64,000 bases of DNA, from positions 3,093,280 to 3,157,279 of the forward strand of contig JAJEKV010000075.1 in NCBI GenBank assembly GCA_021234155.1. The letters run 5' to 3'. The stretch comes from Isoetes taiwanensis (Eukaryota; Streptophyta; Lycopodiopsida; Isoetales; Isoetaceae). A program made the position numbers and the translations under genes. The notes beneath the pieces are model-generated. The model worked only from the letters and a program-made list of their open reading frames with translations. It was not told where the DNA came from and made no database searches. Below, one piece after another: positions 34,011-46,124 of this stretch. The stretch's first letter is position 1; each line of letters begins with the position of its first letter.

Positions 34011-36570
34011 GACTACTCGTTTGCATTATTAAGATGATTACTCTTTCAATGATTATTATTTAACAATTTACTATTGTTATCCAGTAGCCCAATTTCATCT
34101 GCCATCCAGGCCCAACTTTGTTATGCCTCATGCGCATATTTTATCTGCCCTATCTTACAAAGTCCAATTCTTGGTACTCTACAATAGCAAGTTACCTTTA
34201 ATTTAGTTATTAGCAAATATGACAACCACAATGTCACAAAGCACAAAAATAACCAAATGTAAACAACAAAGAAATATAAACGTTCCACATCCGGCTAAAG
34301 TCATTTATTCTTCAAATCCAGGTGTCTCACAGCCAAATCGGTTCTTTTCTTGTTGATCTAATTCTGATTTTTATAGATATTCATTGTTTTCCATGTCTTA
34401 TGATACATCTTTGATGAGGCAATTGCTTCCAAAAGGCTTCACTAAAGCACCTAAACATACTCAAATCCACACTTTTGCATCAAATTGACCATGCCTACAT
34501 CAAGTCTGACCCGATTCAATCAATTTCGACACTTTTCCAGGCCCAAATCGGCCCTCTGCAAGCATGCATGCATGCATGTCAAGCATGTATCCATCCATAC
34601 ATATATAAATACGTTACACCTAGGCTTTCATAGAAAAACTAGAAATTAGAAAAAACACAAAAATTATCAGGATTTTGAAATTGGATGGCGCTGCAAGGAG
34701 CAGCGAGAGTAAGAAGGACCAACAGAGAAGTTGGGCCGCCAGTTTTGCCTGGTATGTACTTTTGAGGCTCTTGAAGTGCCCCTTTTGTTGCAACCCGTTG
34801 CAATTCTATGGAATCGGATGGAGCAGCTCTGTGCAAAAACGACATGAACCTGTGGAACTGGATGGAATGAAAACGAATCCATGCAAAAATCTTTGTAAAT
34901 ATGTGCAAAAATGGCAGCAAAAATTGAGCAGATCTCTGCAAATACAGTAGCAAAATGGAGCAAATTTGTGAAAAAATGGCTGATCTGTTTTAAAACTCGT
35001 CAAATCTATGCTCCATGTTAGAACTGGCTGGATTTGTGCTAGAACCCCCTAAATCGCTCAAGCTTGCACAAAACTGGCTCCCCAAACTTCTCTATTGTAG
35101 AGGAATGGCATTTGGTACTTTGTTATAGGGTAATAGAGCTGCCAGAAGGGAATCTCCTGTTCACATACGTTATGGATATCGTATATGTGTAGGGGGTATC
35201 ACAATAGCTTCCGTAGCATTTCCATCAATGCCAGAGAGTAAAATGGATATATATGTGATTTCATGAAGGCTTGTAGAAAATTTATGTTCTACAAAACAAG
35301 AAAGGAAAATTATATTGACTTGATAGACTTTTCAACAGGTTGTGGGGAAAGATTGCCATCACATGTTTTTATCACCCCACAGGTTGTCGTATAAGCCATA
35401 AGTAAACGTGTTGGCCACAAGTTTCAAATGGCAACTAAAAACAGATATGCTACAACGACATTAAATGAACAATCTTCAACTCTGTATTTTGGATATTATA
35501 TCGTAGATTCTTTGATAAAAACATGCTTGCAATTATCTTCCTACTTCCATCCTTCCATTTTAGATTAAAGAAATAGCCTAGAGTTTTGTAAAGGATCCAG
35601 ATAATTGCAAGTCCCTATATGAACCAGTCTCTATGTGATCCATTTCCTTGAGGTTAGTTAAAGATGTGTTGGGACAATGTTGCTTATATATGTTATCACA
35701 CTTTTGAATGATGCCGCATAAGTTTGTGACAACTGGTTTTCTATATACTTTGTCAGAGTATGAAGTCCAGAAGACATAAAATCTTGCAAGACATTAACAT
35801 GTTTGCCTAAAGGAAGTTAAAATGTTGAAAATCTATCAGATATCATAAGTGGCTAAATATGTATGACTAAGGAAGTACTTTATTTTTCCTTATCCCTTTC
35901 GCAGCAGAGGGATGCTACTATGTTAAGAGTGAGGTAATGCTATCCATATGTGATATGGATTACATGATTAGAAAGGTCTACATGCCAGAAAGGCCCGTGT
36001 GTACTTTTGAGGGCATTTATGCCTTTGAGAGCTTTGTGCCTTTGAGCTAAAAAAAACAGACTATAAGTAACTCAGGCACAAGCTCATGCATCCACGTTTT
36101 TTCTATGGGAGCCCATGGTTGGGTGGTGTGCATTCTCCTAGTCATCCATTTAGCTTAGCCTAGTCATGTGTGCACTTCACTAGGGCTAGAAATTTGGCAA
36201 GCTTCACCTTGATAACGATCTTGTCACCTGATGAAAACTTGCCTATGAGCATCCAATAGAACATAGTGAAATCGATTAGTTTGGGAACTATGTTGGTTTT
36301 GAACGACTAAATGGAGATTGACAGAATGACTAGGAGCAGGTAAGGGGCAAGGCAGAGAACATGGTAATGTAGAACGTTAGATATAGGCTTCCAGAGGATT
36401 TTGGAAAGGAATAGACTAGTTAATGTAGCTGGATGAATTAAAGATTTGCTATTATGAGGCTTTGGAAAGCTTGAAATGATAAGAGTTATTATAGGCAATA
36501 GTATGTATGAGTCGCTGAGGTGGAGAGGTAGTACATGGGAGTACATGAGTTGTTGGCTTGGAGGATTCCC
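34011..36570. other. Intergenic stretch, no gene seen
   Basis: 34.64-35.0 kb has overlapping open frames in several directions over a region rich in GCAAAAAT words. I see no domain in them. The remainder is AT-rich without visible structure. Confidence 0.4.
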
Positions 36571-36635
36571 ATAGAATAGAATAGAATAGAATAGAATAGA
36601 ATAGAATAGAATAGAATAGAATAGAATAGAATAGA
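36571..36635. repeat. (ATAGA)n microsatellite
   Basis: Thirteen or so uninterrupted copies of AGAAT/ATAGA. The serine/phenylalanine/tyrosine-rich ORFs on the minus strand come from it. Confidence 0.95.
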
Positions 36636-36680
36636 AGGGCCAGATCGCGAAGGGGTAGTTGTTTGGATTGGAGCGAGATC

Positions 36681-36690
36681 ATGGTAAGTC
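36681..36690 (+). repeat. Target-site duplication, left copy (LINE-C)
   Basis: ATGGTAAGTC, identical to 37070-37079 after the poly(A) of LINE-C. Confidence 0.85.
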
Positions 36691-37069
36691 AACAACTGCT
36701 TTTGGCAATTTACCCAAGTACCTGGACAGAGTTACAAGGCCAGGCTTTTCATCTAGCAGCAGGATGGTTGCTTTGGACTATCTGGAAAAGACGAAGATTG
36801 GTAATCTTTAAAGGTCTGGATGTGGCAGATAATCGTGTTCTCCAAGAAGCTCAAGGTTACATTGTAAAGTCGTATCATTGTTCTTCACTTGCCCCTCGCA
36901 AGAGGCGATTGATTTTTGAGGAGTTTTTGGATGTGCACTCTTATGCTTAGGCAGGTTGCTTCACTCGGTGGGTCTCCGCTTATCCGCTGAGATTTTATTC
37001 CTGTCTCTGCATTTATACTTGTATTTGACTCTTTGATTGAATAAAGTCTGACGTCCTTCAACAAAAAAA
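36691..37069 (+). mobile_element. LINE-C, 5'-truncated L1-type LINE
   Basis: The open frame encodes FHLAAGWLLWTIWKRRRLVI and FKGLDVADNRVLQEA, ending LIFEEFLDVHSYA and a stop at 36949. This is the C-terminal tail of a plant L1 ORF2 (W-x-IWKxRN). A short 3' untranslated region with TTGATTGAATAAAG and a poly(A) of eight follows. It is flanked by identical 10-bp duplications, so the insertion point and truncation are exact. Confidence 0.85.
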
Positions 37070-37079
37070 ATGGTAAGTC
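37070..37079 (+). repeat. Target-site duplication, right copy (LINE-C)
   Basis: ATGGTAAGTC directly after the A run. Confidence 0.85.
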
Positions 37080-37790
37080 TTGCAGTTGCTGAGATGCTTC
37101 TCATTGGAGATTTGATCGGATCACTTAAGGGTCCTCCAAACCATCCCCAAATTTGATTCCAAACCTATTTCTCGAAATGCTTGAGCAAAAGTGCCCTCCC
37201 CCACCCCCCCCTCCCCCCCACCCCACAAGCTTGTAAACCTAATTATGACCAGTTGTTGAGCAAGTTAGGTATATAATCATGAAGAAGATTGTCTATATTT
37301 CCCTCTACGCTAGCTTTAGGTTTATGCATGCCATCAAACAGGATTAGCTAAAGAATCTTCAAATTGAGCACCAAATCTTGGACAGTGATGTTCAAATATG
37401 TAGCAAAATACAGGGGGATCTAGGGGATTTAATATGGATGTAAAAATAACAATTTCTAAAACCATAGACCATATATCCCTAAAACAATCGAATAAGTTGG
37501 TTAAAGTAGTCTTAGTTAGGACATTGAATTATTTTAGTATTCCCTCAAAACCTTAGGCGAAATTGTATTTCATATTTCAAATTCCTAAATGCCTCCAATC
37601 ATAAATGACTATAAGCGAAACGAGAGGTGCCCAAGGGCCCCAATATACGATCTGGGTCGTAGGATCAACGAGTCCGACGACTGTGATAGTCCAGGGTGCA
37701 CCTCGTTTAGAATATGTAGCAAAATAATAGGGGGTTCCAGGGGGGATTTGATATGGATGTAAAAATAATAATTCCTGAAACCATAGGCCA
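37080..37790. other. Non-coding stretch with an internal direct repeat
   Basis: Segments 37396-37475 and 37713-37790 are diverged direct copies (ATATGTAGCAAAATA, then GATTT(A/G)ATATGGATGTAAAA, then ACCATAG(A/G)CCA). The second copy is cut by the Helitron fragment. A C-rich run lies at 37197-37225. Confidence 0.6.
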
Positions 37791-38165
37791 TCTTTATATT
37801 ATAAAATTATAGCGTAAGTATATCATGAATCAAACCCTAATTTAGATAGCCGAGATTATCTGATTGCATCCGAAGGCCGAGATTTATTGCACAACTTCCC
37901 ACCACCGTGATTGATCATGCTTTGATCTCTTAAGGGGAAAGGGAAAAGGAAAAAGGAGGAGGAAAGGGAAAAAATGAAGTGCAAAAAGGCGTGGGGAAAA
38001 GGGAAGAGGGAAAGGGGAAAAGGGAAGGGAAAAAGGCATGGGAAAAAAGGGGAAAGGCAAAGGGTGAGAAAAGGAAAAAAAATGTCATAGAAAAAGGGAA
38101 AGAGAGGGAAAAGAAAAGGGTGAGGGAGAAAAGGGAAGGGAAAAAGGGCGACAGAAAAAAGAATT
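37791..38165 (+). mobile_element. Helitron family copy A (5' end and polypurine body)
   Basis: Begins TCTTTATATTATAAAAT after a host A. About 140 bp match the minus strand of 52264-52120, including CATGCTT(T/C)GATCTCTTAAGG. From 37933 to 38165 it is almost pure purine (GGGAAAAGGGAAA words). I found no 3' hairpin and CTRR end, so it is 3'-truncated or rearranged. Confidence 0.7.
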
Positions 38166-39608
38166 AATTATCTTCATCACTACAATAGTTACTTACACAC
38201 AAAATAAAAGCATGCAAAAGAGTTAGAAGCTTCAAATCAGAGATTGCTTATGTAGGTGCATTTACTAAAAGCATGGATTGAAGAGAGTTTCAGAAAATAA
38301 TGATAATCTTCAAAAGATATTGAAGAGATTGAAGATGACACCATTAAAGGCTAGGGAGAGGAAAATGAATTTGAAGGTTGTGACTGTCCTTGCTCTAGGA
38401 AGTGGAGACTCTAAATGAAGGATCATTGCCATAACAAAAAACTTGTGGATCCAAGTATGTCTGATAAGAAGACGAGAAAGCCTTGTAATATTGCTTCTTT
38501 GTTAAAGAAATTAGTGACTAAGGATAATGTTATTGAAATGTTGAAGCTTTCTAGAGCCAATCACTTAACACTAGACCTGTCCCAGATGGACCTTTAAAGG
38601 GCATTTTGAAGGTTCACAAAAACAATCATATAAAATGAAAGGCACAAAAGCTAGCCAAACTTTTTCTAGGATCATGCTATACACAAAAATGTATCAGCTC
38701 CCATTCTTGTGAGTTATACTCTAGCAAACCCAAGGGGGTCAAGTACCAAAAGCTTCATATTCATACAAAGTAAAACTGTCTTGACGAAAAGATATAGAGC
38801 AATGTTATTTTTCTACACAAGATATAGAGCAAGGCACAAAAAACCACATCTCAATTCAAAGTCTGTGAAGGAAGATAGAGCAATTCAAACATGACAAGAT
38901 CAAAACTGTCTTCTGCCTTCTCAGAACTAGTACTAGTTCACAGAAAGCAGCTGTGATATAAAAACAATAATTTTTAGAAGGAGAAAAATTTTAAGTTCAA
39001 ATTTGGCATATAAGAAGCTGATGAGGTCCTCCATCCTAGAAAAATGTTTGTTGAGTTTGAATTTGATGTTTTGAATTTTTACTTCTATTTTCAATTTTAG
39101 GGAATTTATACAAATGGATAATGTTTCTACATATGACTCTAGGTTGTCCTCCAAAAAATCACATAAAAAATTTTTATAAGGATGTGAAACCAATGCGAAA
39201 AAAGCTTGTGAAAAGAGTAAACCAGCAAAAAGGCGCAACAGGAGGCTTGGACAATTTTAGGCTTCGATTTAGTTTTGCATTTGAATAGGTTGGATTAATG
39301 AATTCAATGGATTAGAATTTTCATTGAGAGAACATCTTCCACGCTGCGTTTTTCTATTAAATGCCAACTTTGCTTGCTTGTGTGATTTCTCCATTCCTTG
39401 AGTGTTTCAAATAGCAAGGCTGCCATACTTCATGGCAAACCATGGACCATGCGCATATATCATATGAATATGGTGTGTAACTTCGCATTCCCCCCATGCC
39501 TTTATGTATGCCTTGGTAAATTCTCGTACTACAGAACAGAATCTTTCCTTATCATCTGTCCTTCCAAAACACCATTTTTATTATCTAAAATCAACAAAAA
39601 ATGCCTTG
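38166..39608. other. Intergenic stretch, no gene seen
   Basis: Short open frames only, none with recognisable motifs. A small palindrome AACTAGTACTAGTT lies at about 38926. Confidence 0.45.
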
Positions 39609-40051
39609 CAACCAACACATAACTACCATTGACATTAATTAACACAACCATTGGGTCCAACACATTTAAAAAAAAATCCCCCTTAAACCCCCTTTGGTTT
39701 GGGTGCATATTCACACGGGGGGTGACTCCGGGCAACGAGAGCTGTTGGATAGGCATATTCACCCCTTATTCCTTAATCTATACCGTACGTAAAGTTCCTC
39801 GTTTGTGGGGTATGCAAGTACAAAATTTGCTATACTGTATAACAAGATTCGCAAAATACTATAAGATTTCAAGCGGAATACTATATGATGTTGTTTTCGT
39901 ACGTGCAAAATACAATTATGAGGGCTCTCGCGCCTACGTCACCCCATGTGAATATGCACCCAAACCAAAGGGGGTTTAAGGGGATTTTTTTTAAATGTGT
40001 TGGACCCAATGGTTGTGTTAATTAATGTCAATGGTAGTTATGTGTTGGTTG
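39609..40051. mobile_element. Foldback element 1 with roughly 115-bp arms
   Basis: Left arm 39609-39726 and right arm 39938-40051 are near-perfect reverse complements, starting CAACCAACACATAACTACC and running to about GGGGTGAC. The roughly 210-bp centre is unrelated. Beyond the right arm, TGTCAATGGTTGCTATGTG and GTTGGTTGTTATGTGTTGG extend the end repeat in tandem. No coding capacity. Probably a MITE or foldback element; I could not define a target duplication. Confidence 0.8.
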
Positions 40052-41175
40052 TTAATGTCAATGGTTGCTATGTGTTGGTTGTTATGTGTTGGGGGATTTA
40101 ATTTTTACATGTTGGATGTTAATGGTTTGTGTTGCAAAAAAATTTTTTTTTTGCCCCTTCGGGGCCTTAGAGACGTCCCCCCCCCCGGTGTGACAAAAAT
40201 TTTAGAATTCAAACCAGAAAAAAACTAGAATTCATTTGAGGCTTTCATCACCTGTAGCTTTTGAATTTGATGACAATAGAACATAAGTAAAAGTTACTAT
40301 AAAGATAGAGCAGATTGATCCCATTATTCTGAAAGTCATAAAATTTGCAACACAAAAAAAAAACCCCTGTTATTATGCTACATATTGTTACTTCCGCTAC
40401 AACTATTTCTCTTTCACAATGACACCATTGTTTATCAATCCATATGATTTTGAATGCTCCATCTCTAGCTTAAAGGTAATGCATGATTCACCTTATGGTT
40501 CGATTAAAGTTCCAAACCTACAATATAAATGCATTCTTGTGGCCACTATTTGACTGATCTGGCATGACATGGAAAAGGGGAATAATCCTTTGTTGTGTGC
40601 ATAAGAATCCGTTTGTTGATTGAAGCTAAAGGTCGGCCGCTATGAACAATCCGTGACCGGGGAATATCCAAGAGTTGGAAGCAAAACAGAGGGCCTAAAC
40701 TTGAATCAAGCGGAAAATCTTAGGAAGGAAACAAAAGGGGGTTTTGCAGCACTACATTGTAGAATCAGGAAACCAATACCTCGTAAAAAAATACATTATG
40801 CTAACTGAAGAAACATTAAAAAATAAATACCTTTGTAAGTGTGAGCAAAAAATCCATCTCGTGGTAGTAAAATCCACTCCGGCAATAAGAATCCAAGAGG
40901 GCAAGTACACATGCATATGCACACATGCACACACATGCACACATGCACATGCACTTGCACATGCACAAAACACATGCACACATGCGTAGTGTTCATGCAC
41001 AAACACATGCAGAGAAAGACAACAACCCTCGGATTGTTCCAACCAACGAAAATCAACGGCCCATAAAAGGTGCACTCTAGAAATACTATTTAGTACACCT
41101 CAACGAATACAACAACGAAATCATAGAAAAACCATGTGAAAAAGCGTATAAAAATCTAAAAGTAACCCCCTGTTA
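40052..41175. other. Stretch without a gene; (CACATG)n tract
   Basis: 40908-40985 is a CACATG/CACACATGCA microsatellite. Elsewhere nothing recognised. Confidence 0.5.
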
Positions 41176-42979
41176 TTATGCTACATATTCTAACTTCATG
41201 CATCCACCATGCAGCCCAACTTCTGAAAGTACTTTTTCTACTCTTTCTATCCCATCTTTTCGCTCATTCTCATCCCTTATATTCCATACAAAATACTCGG
41301 AGTGGAAAATCATCTTTTCAACAATCCGCACCAGTTCATGAAGAGTACATATATGTACGCTTTCTAATGGGATGGATAATATTGGATCAATGGCTTCATT
41401 TTTAAGATGTCTATCAGGTGCTTTTTGTTGGTCGCATGACAAAGTGCTTTTGGTAGCTCTCTTAGCTTTTCTCTCTCAAAGTATAAAGGCAAAATAAACA
41501 GTTCTTGCATGTCTTTGCAGCTGAAGAACTTATATTGAACATTGTCTTCTCAGTCTTCAAATCAGCGCCCAAATGGAAATTCACACAAAAAGAACCAAAA
41601 CCTTCAACATGCAATTTCTCACCTTCATTGTACATTTTAATTAGATCAGACATTCTTATTTCCTCAAATACCCACTTCAAAGCTGAATAGTTCTCTTTTT
41701 TAACTTGAAACAACCCTAATCACCATGTATAATCTTCAGATTGCACAGAAAACCAGCGAGGATCCCTTTCTTTTTTTTAATTAGCTGCCTTTGCTTCTCA
41801 TAATCAGGCGACAAAGCCATATTCATGAGTATTATACCCTTTCATATTTTGCATTATGGGTTAGCTCCATCTCATCCAATTTCAAACAAATCTCTAACTG
41901 TCCAGCAACATCTATCTCATGTATGTCATAGAAAATGACCATTAATTGCAGCAATTTCTCCAAATCAACCCACACATTATTGTTAGAATTTAAACTAATA
42001 AAATTTGAACCACTTGACTTCATACCTCTTCTCTTCGTAGATGGAAAGTTCGATGGAGAAGAATCTATTGAGTGCAAGCCTCCCATTATATCCAAAACCT
42101 TAGCATTGCTCTTTATCCTTACTTTGTCCAAGCTGTATGGCCTTGGTACAATAATTTTATTTGTGCCAATTGATTTTAATGCTTTATGAAAGGGCTTGAA
42201 CAGCAGCCTATACCCTTGTCTGCTGATTCCAGCTTGATCACAAATTCCTTGCACCTGCTCAACATGATGGTGCATCCAACATGGCTCTCCACTCATTCTT
42301 TGTTGTCAATGTGGTGACCACTTTTCCAAGGTCTTGAATTTCATTTATGTTCTTCTCCATGTGCATAACGACATATAGCATAAATTTTTCGTGAATAAGC
42401 ACCACCTCTTATATATATTTAAACGAACAATTGTTTTTTTACTTTTCTTTCTTTCTCTCAGCCCCAATGAAGTTTTCTTTAACCTTCTCAATCTGCTTTG
42501 CAATGATATAACCCTCTTCTTATTAGTTTTGGCTTCAGCCTTCAATATATCACTTTCTCTATGTGTTTGTTTTATCACAAATTCCATCAAAGAAGCCTCT
42601 TGTTGAAGTTGCAATATTCTACTCTCCAATTGAAGCATCATTGCTTACTTTCAAACTAGAAATCTTGTTGCAACTTCAGGTTATGCTATGATAGTTGCAT
42701 ATAATAATTCACCATGCTTTCATAGTAGCCTAGAAGGCCCTAGCCCTCACAAGCAAACTTCAAAAGCCCTGTAACAGATTGAAAGTCTGGATACTTTCTT
42801 GTGAAAGGATTACGAGGATAGATTTTCCCTTTAGCCCATATACCAGCATGGTTTGCTCTAGATAATCTCAACAAATTTTCATCCAAATCCTTTTGTTTGA
42901 AGCCACCATTCCTTATGTTCCAAGTCTGGGCATAATCCTGTGAAGGAAGCCGAATGACAATTTGGACCATAGCAATCAA
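41176..42979 (-). pseudogene. Unrecognised decayed intronless coding region
   Basis: Successive minus-strand frames appear to be one protein broken by stops and shifts. 42979-42740 has HAGIWAKGKIYPRNPFTRKY. 42641-42450 is a coiled coil (LQLESRILQLQQEA...). 42296-41832 has GICDQAGISRQGYRLLFKPF and WVDLEKLLQLMVIFYDIHEI and DVAGQLEICLKLDEM. 41713-41462 and 41442-41176 follow, with HICTLHELVRIVEKMIF and VLSEVGLHGG. The absence of introns and the setting suggest a transposon protein. I do not recognise the family. Confidence 0.45.
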
Positions 42980-43332
42980 TCAAATCCATTTCTCTTAGTT
43001 TCTCTGGTATAATTTATATCACAATCCAGATGTTTGAATTCAAATTGGGAGGGATATCCAGCAATTCAAATGTTTAAATTCAGATTAGGAGGGACGTCTA
43101 GCAATTCAAATATTTGAATTTTGAAATGAGGGACGGAGAGATTAGGCCAGGAGTTTCTACCTTAATCTATAAATCAATGTAAAAAAATTCTTCTCCAAGA
43201 AGACAATCTTGCCTGGGATGATTCGGCAAGTGTGAAGTGAAGGCAGAAATCGGCCTCAAACACCTCGACCTCGAGTAGCTCATTCGGACTACATTCGTTC
43301 TGATTGGGGAGAAATATTGAAGTAGACGTGTG
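42980..43332. other. Short unassigned stretch
   Basis: Two diverged copies of a block GGAGGGA(T/C)(A/G)TC(C/T)AGCAATTCAAAT occur at about 43047 and 43090. Otherwise nothing seen. Confidence 0.5.
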
Positions 43333-43782
43333 ACCATATCTTTTATCAATCATTCTATATGATTATTAAATATTAAAAACAAAGGAAACGTATTAACTAC
43401 CTTCTTAGCCACGTGTTCACATATATTAGACCCCTGCACTTCTGGAGATTTAGAAGGGTTGGGAAAGATATAGCCTTGTGTGGTAATAATACCTTCATTT
43501 ATACCTCCAATATGACGTGGAAATACAAAAAAATATGATTGTAACGGCGAGTATTGGAGCTACCATATCTTTTATCAATTATTCTATATGATTATTAAAT
43601 ATTGAAAACAAAGGAAACACCTTCTTAGCCACGTGTTCACATATATTAGACCCCTGCACTTCTGGAGATTTAGAAGGGTTGGGAAAGATATAGCCTTGTG
43701 TGGTAATAATACCTTCATTTATACCTCCAATATGACGTGGAAATACAAAAAAATATGATTGTAACGGCGAGTATTGGAGCTC
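43333..43782 (+). repeat. Tandem duplication of a roughly 229-bp unit
   Basis: Copy 1 is 43333-43561 and copy 2 is 43562-43782. They are almost identical apart from an 11-bp deletion (near GTATTAACTAC) in copy 2 and a few substitutions. No coding content recognised. Confidence 0.9.
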
Positions 43783-45579
43783 TAATGATTGTCCTGGAGC
43801 TATATGCTAGTATTTTGGCTATGTTATTTCCTTCTGATGCTCATGTATTGTATTTCATTTGATCATGTTGTCATTGTCTAGTATTATGCTCATATAGGAT
43901 CTTTTGTTTGCTTGTCCTTGTTACCCAAGTTTCCATAGTGTTTCCATGCATGCAGAGGCAGCCAGAGATCCCCACTTAGTCACGAAGACTAACCCCAGTG
44001 AGTGCATGTGCAGTGAATAAGCAAGGCAATAGTCCGCGAATCAAGACAAAGTTCTTTGGGATCGTGGGTTTATCGGTGATTTGCTAAAGTTGGATGTTGT
44101 CTCGATTGAGAATGTTGATTTATTGGATGTTAACATTATTACATTGAATTCATAAGCACTTGGCCCTTGAGATTAGAGTATGTAATTTCAACTGTGCAAG
44201 AAGAGTATTCAATTCTTCACCAATACTATCAACCTAAAATTAGTGCAAGTTTTGCCAAGATCCCAAGTTGCCAAAAAAGTCAACTCTGCAAGCTCGTCAC
44301 ACTAAGAGAGAGGGCAATAGTAAATAGTGAGAGGGCAATACTAAGAGAGAGGGCAATAGTAAATAGTGAGAGGGCAATAGTAAATAGTGATGGGACTACT
44401 TTAGAGCAAGTCATCATAGTCTTCTAGGGTTCGTTATATTGTCGAGAGTCTTCATCCTTTAAAATCTTGGTCCATCTACATAAACAAATGAATTGCCCAG
44501 CATGTTAATGCCAATCATTGTCTTTTGGGAGAGAGAAAGTTTTGACAAGGAAGAGCAAAGGCCATCAAAGGCCATCATTTTTCATGCATAAGGGAAATGC
44601 TCCGGAAGGAGCCTAACTTTGGCCAATCCAACTACAGTTTCTATTTTAACCACATTTGAGCAACACGCTACTGCAGTTCCACGACTTTGTACAAGAATTT
44701 GAAGGGAAGAGTGTTATTATTGAATTCAATAAGCAAATGTTGTCACAATCCACATGTAATGCACAGTTCAATTTGAACCCATTCCAAATTGTTGCTAGAC
44801 TTTGTTCCAGATAATAAGGAAAATTCCAATCTTCAGTTCTCCTGAAAAAAGTCTAGAAGAAAATAGAAGCATAAAATAGGGAATTCCCAAATTTGCCTTC
44901 CCAGTTGAATAAACCGCAGAATTGGACCAGTGCCACGTACGCCAGTTTCGCATGAAGATTACAAAGAACAATGTTTTAACACTGCAAGAGCTTGTCAAAT
45001 TTATGAATGCAACAAAATGTACATGACAACAAAGTCAATCGCGTTAGAAATTGCTGCATCACAACAGAAAGCACATAGAAGCCCAAGAAGTGAAACATAT
45101 TATGCAAAGTCCATTAAGAAACCTATTGTGCAAAATCAGACCTCTTATATCGACATCCCTATTGGGCTTCTGTACTCATAAGCCAAAACACAAGGGGCAT
45201 GGAAGTCTATGCAAATTACACAAAAAAGATCCACGAGAAGTACGCGCACTAATAGAAGCGAAAATACCTACGCAATTTAAGTTGATTGCATCACCCTGGA
45301 TTCAAGCAGCAACATCATTAGAACATGTTTTGGGACACCTGCACAGGACCAATCAAGCATTAGACCAGATTCACTTGGCCCAATTTTTTAAACGGTTCAC
45401 CAGGTACAAAATGAAAAATGGTGATCAAACCAAATTTCAAAAAGTATGGATAAATTGGCACTAAAGTCGCCCTGTACATTTCTATGCAAGAATCTCTATC
45501 ATCATGTACAATGTTACAAATATGTCAAAGAGACCGACATATTCCTCAAAATTTCTTCAGAAACATATTCGAAGCAGCT
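43783..45579. other. Stretch without an assigned gene; 21-bp tandem repeat
   Basis: 44301-44391 carries four copies of AGAGGGCAATA with GTAAATAGTG, giving a repetitive ORF. The open frame 45051-45464 (plus strand, 137 codons) has no motif I recognise. Confidence 0.45.
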
Positions 45580-45965
45580 CTAATAGTCCCAACCATTAAA
45601 AGCCGTCTCAGATCTACCGCGGGCATCCATCGACCAGTCCATGCTTTGGTGAGAAAGAAGAGGATCCTGAGAAAGTGAATCACGTTGGCCCCTTAGCAAA
45701 TGAGGTAGATCAGATCTCATTGATCTCGTTAATGCCTGTGGCTTTTGCGAATTCTCGAGCAGATATGACAAACCAACAGGGTCTCCATATGTTAAACCAG
45801 CAGCATCAGGATGCTTTAGGAAGAGACATGCCAACCTAAACCATAATTCCAAAAGCACGTCAGGAGAAGAGAAATGGGGAACATATAGACACTATTGTGG
45901 TAACTGACATACTTATTTAACTGGGTGTGCAAATTACGCCGCAGACCATTGAATGATAAGAATCC
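45580..45965 (-). other. Possible 3' exons downstream of the myosin-binding protein gene
   Basis: A minus-strand open frame (45858-45580) encodes LLELWFRLACLFLKHPDAAG then LTYGDPVGLSYLL and a polar tail. An acceptor-like TTTTCAG precedes 45965. It lies on the same strand just beyond the myosin-binding gene, so it may be an alternative 3' exon or an unrelated gene. I do not recognise the sequence. Confidence 0.3.
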
Positions 45966-46124
45966 CTGAAAATCATATAAAAATAAGTAGTTGTTGGCTA
46001 AAAACATAATTTTCATGAACACAATACAAACCTTAAACGAAAAGGTAAAGGAAGCTCCTTCATGTGGCATTAGATCCCTGGTATCAACCCTTGCACTTTT
46101 CGACTCCTCGTTATTTGTCGTAAT

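Noticed and set aside
34639-35003. Several overlapping ORFs on both strands
   Set aside because: They cover a GCAAAAAT-rich low-complexity region, with no domain and no codon pattern favouring one frame.
36307-36695. Minus-strand ORFs with Phe-Tyr-Ser-Ile-Leu repeats
   Set aside because: Driven by the (ATAGA)n microsatellite.
37791-38700. A full-length Helitron for copy A
   Set aside because: No hairpin followed by CTRR could be found downstream of the polypurine body; the CTAGT near 38930 lacks a hairpin.
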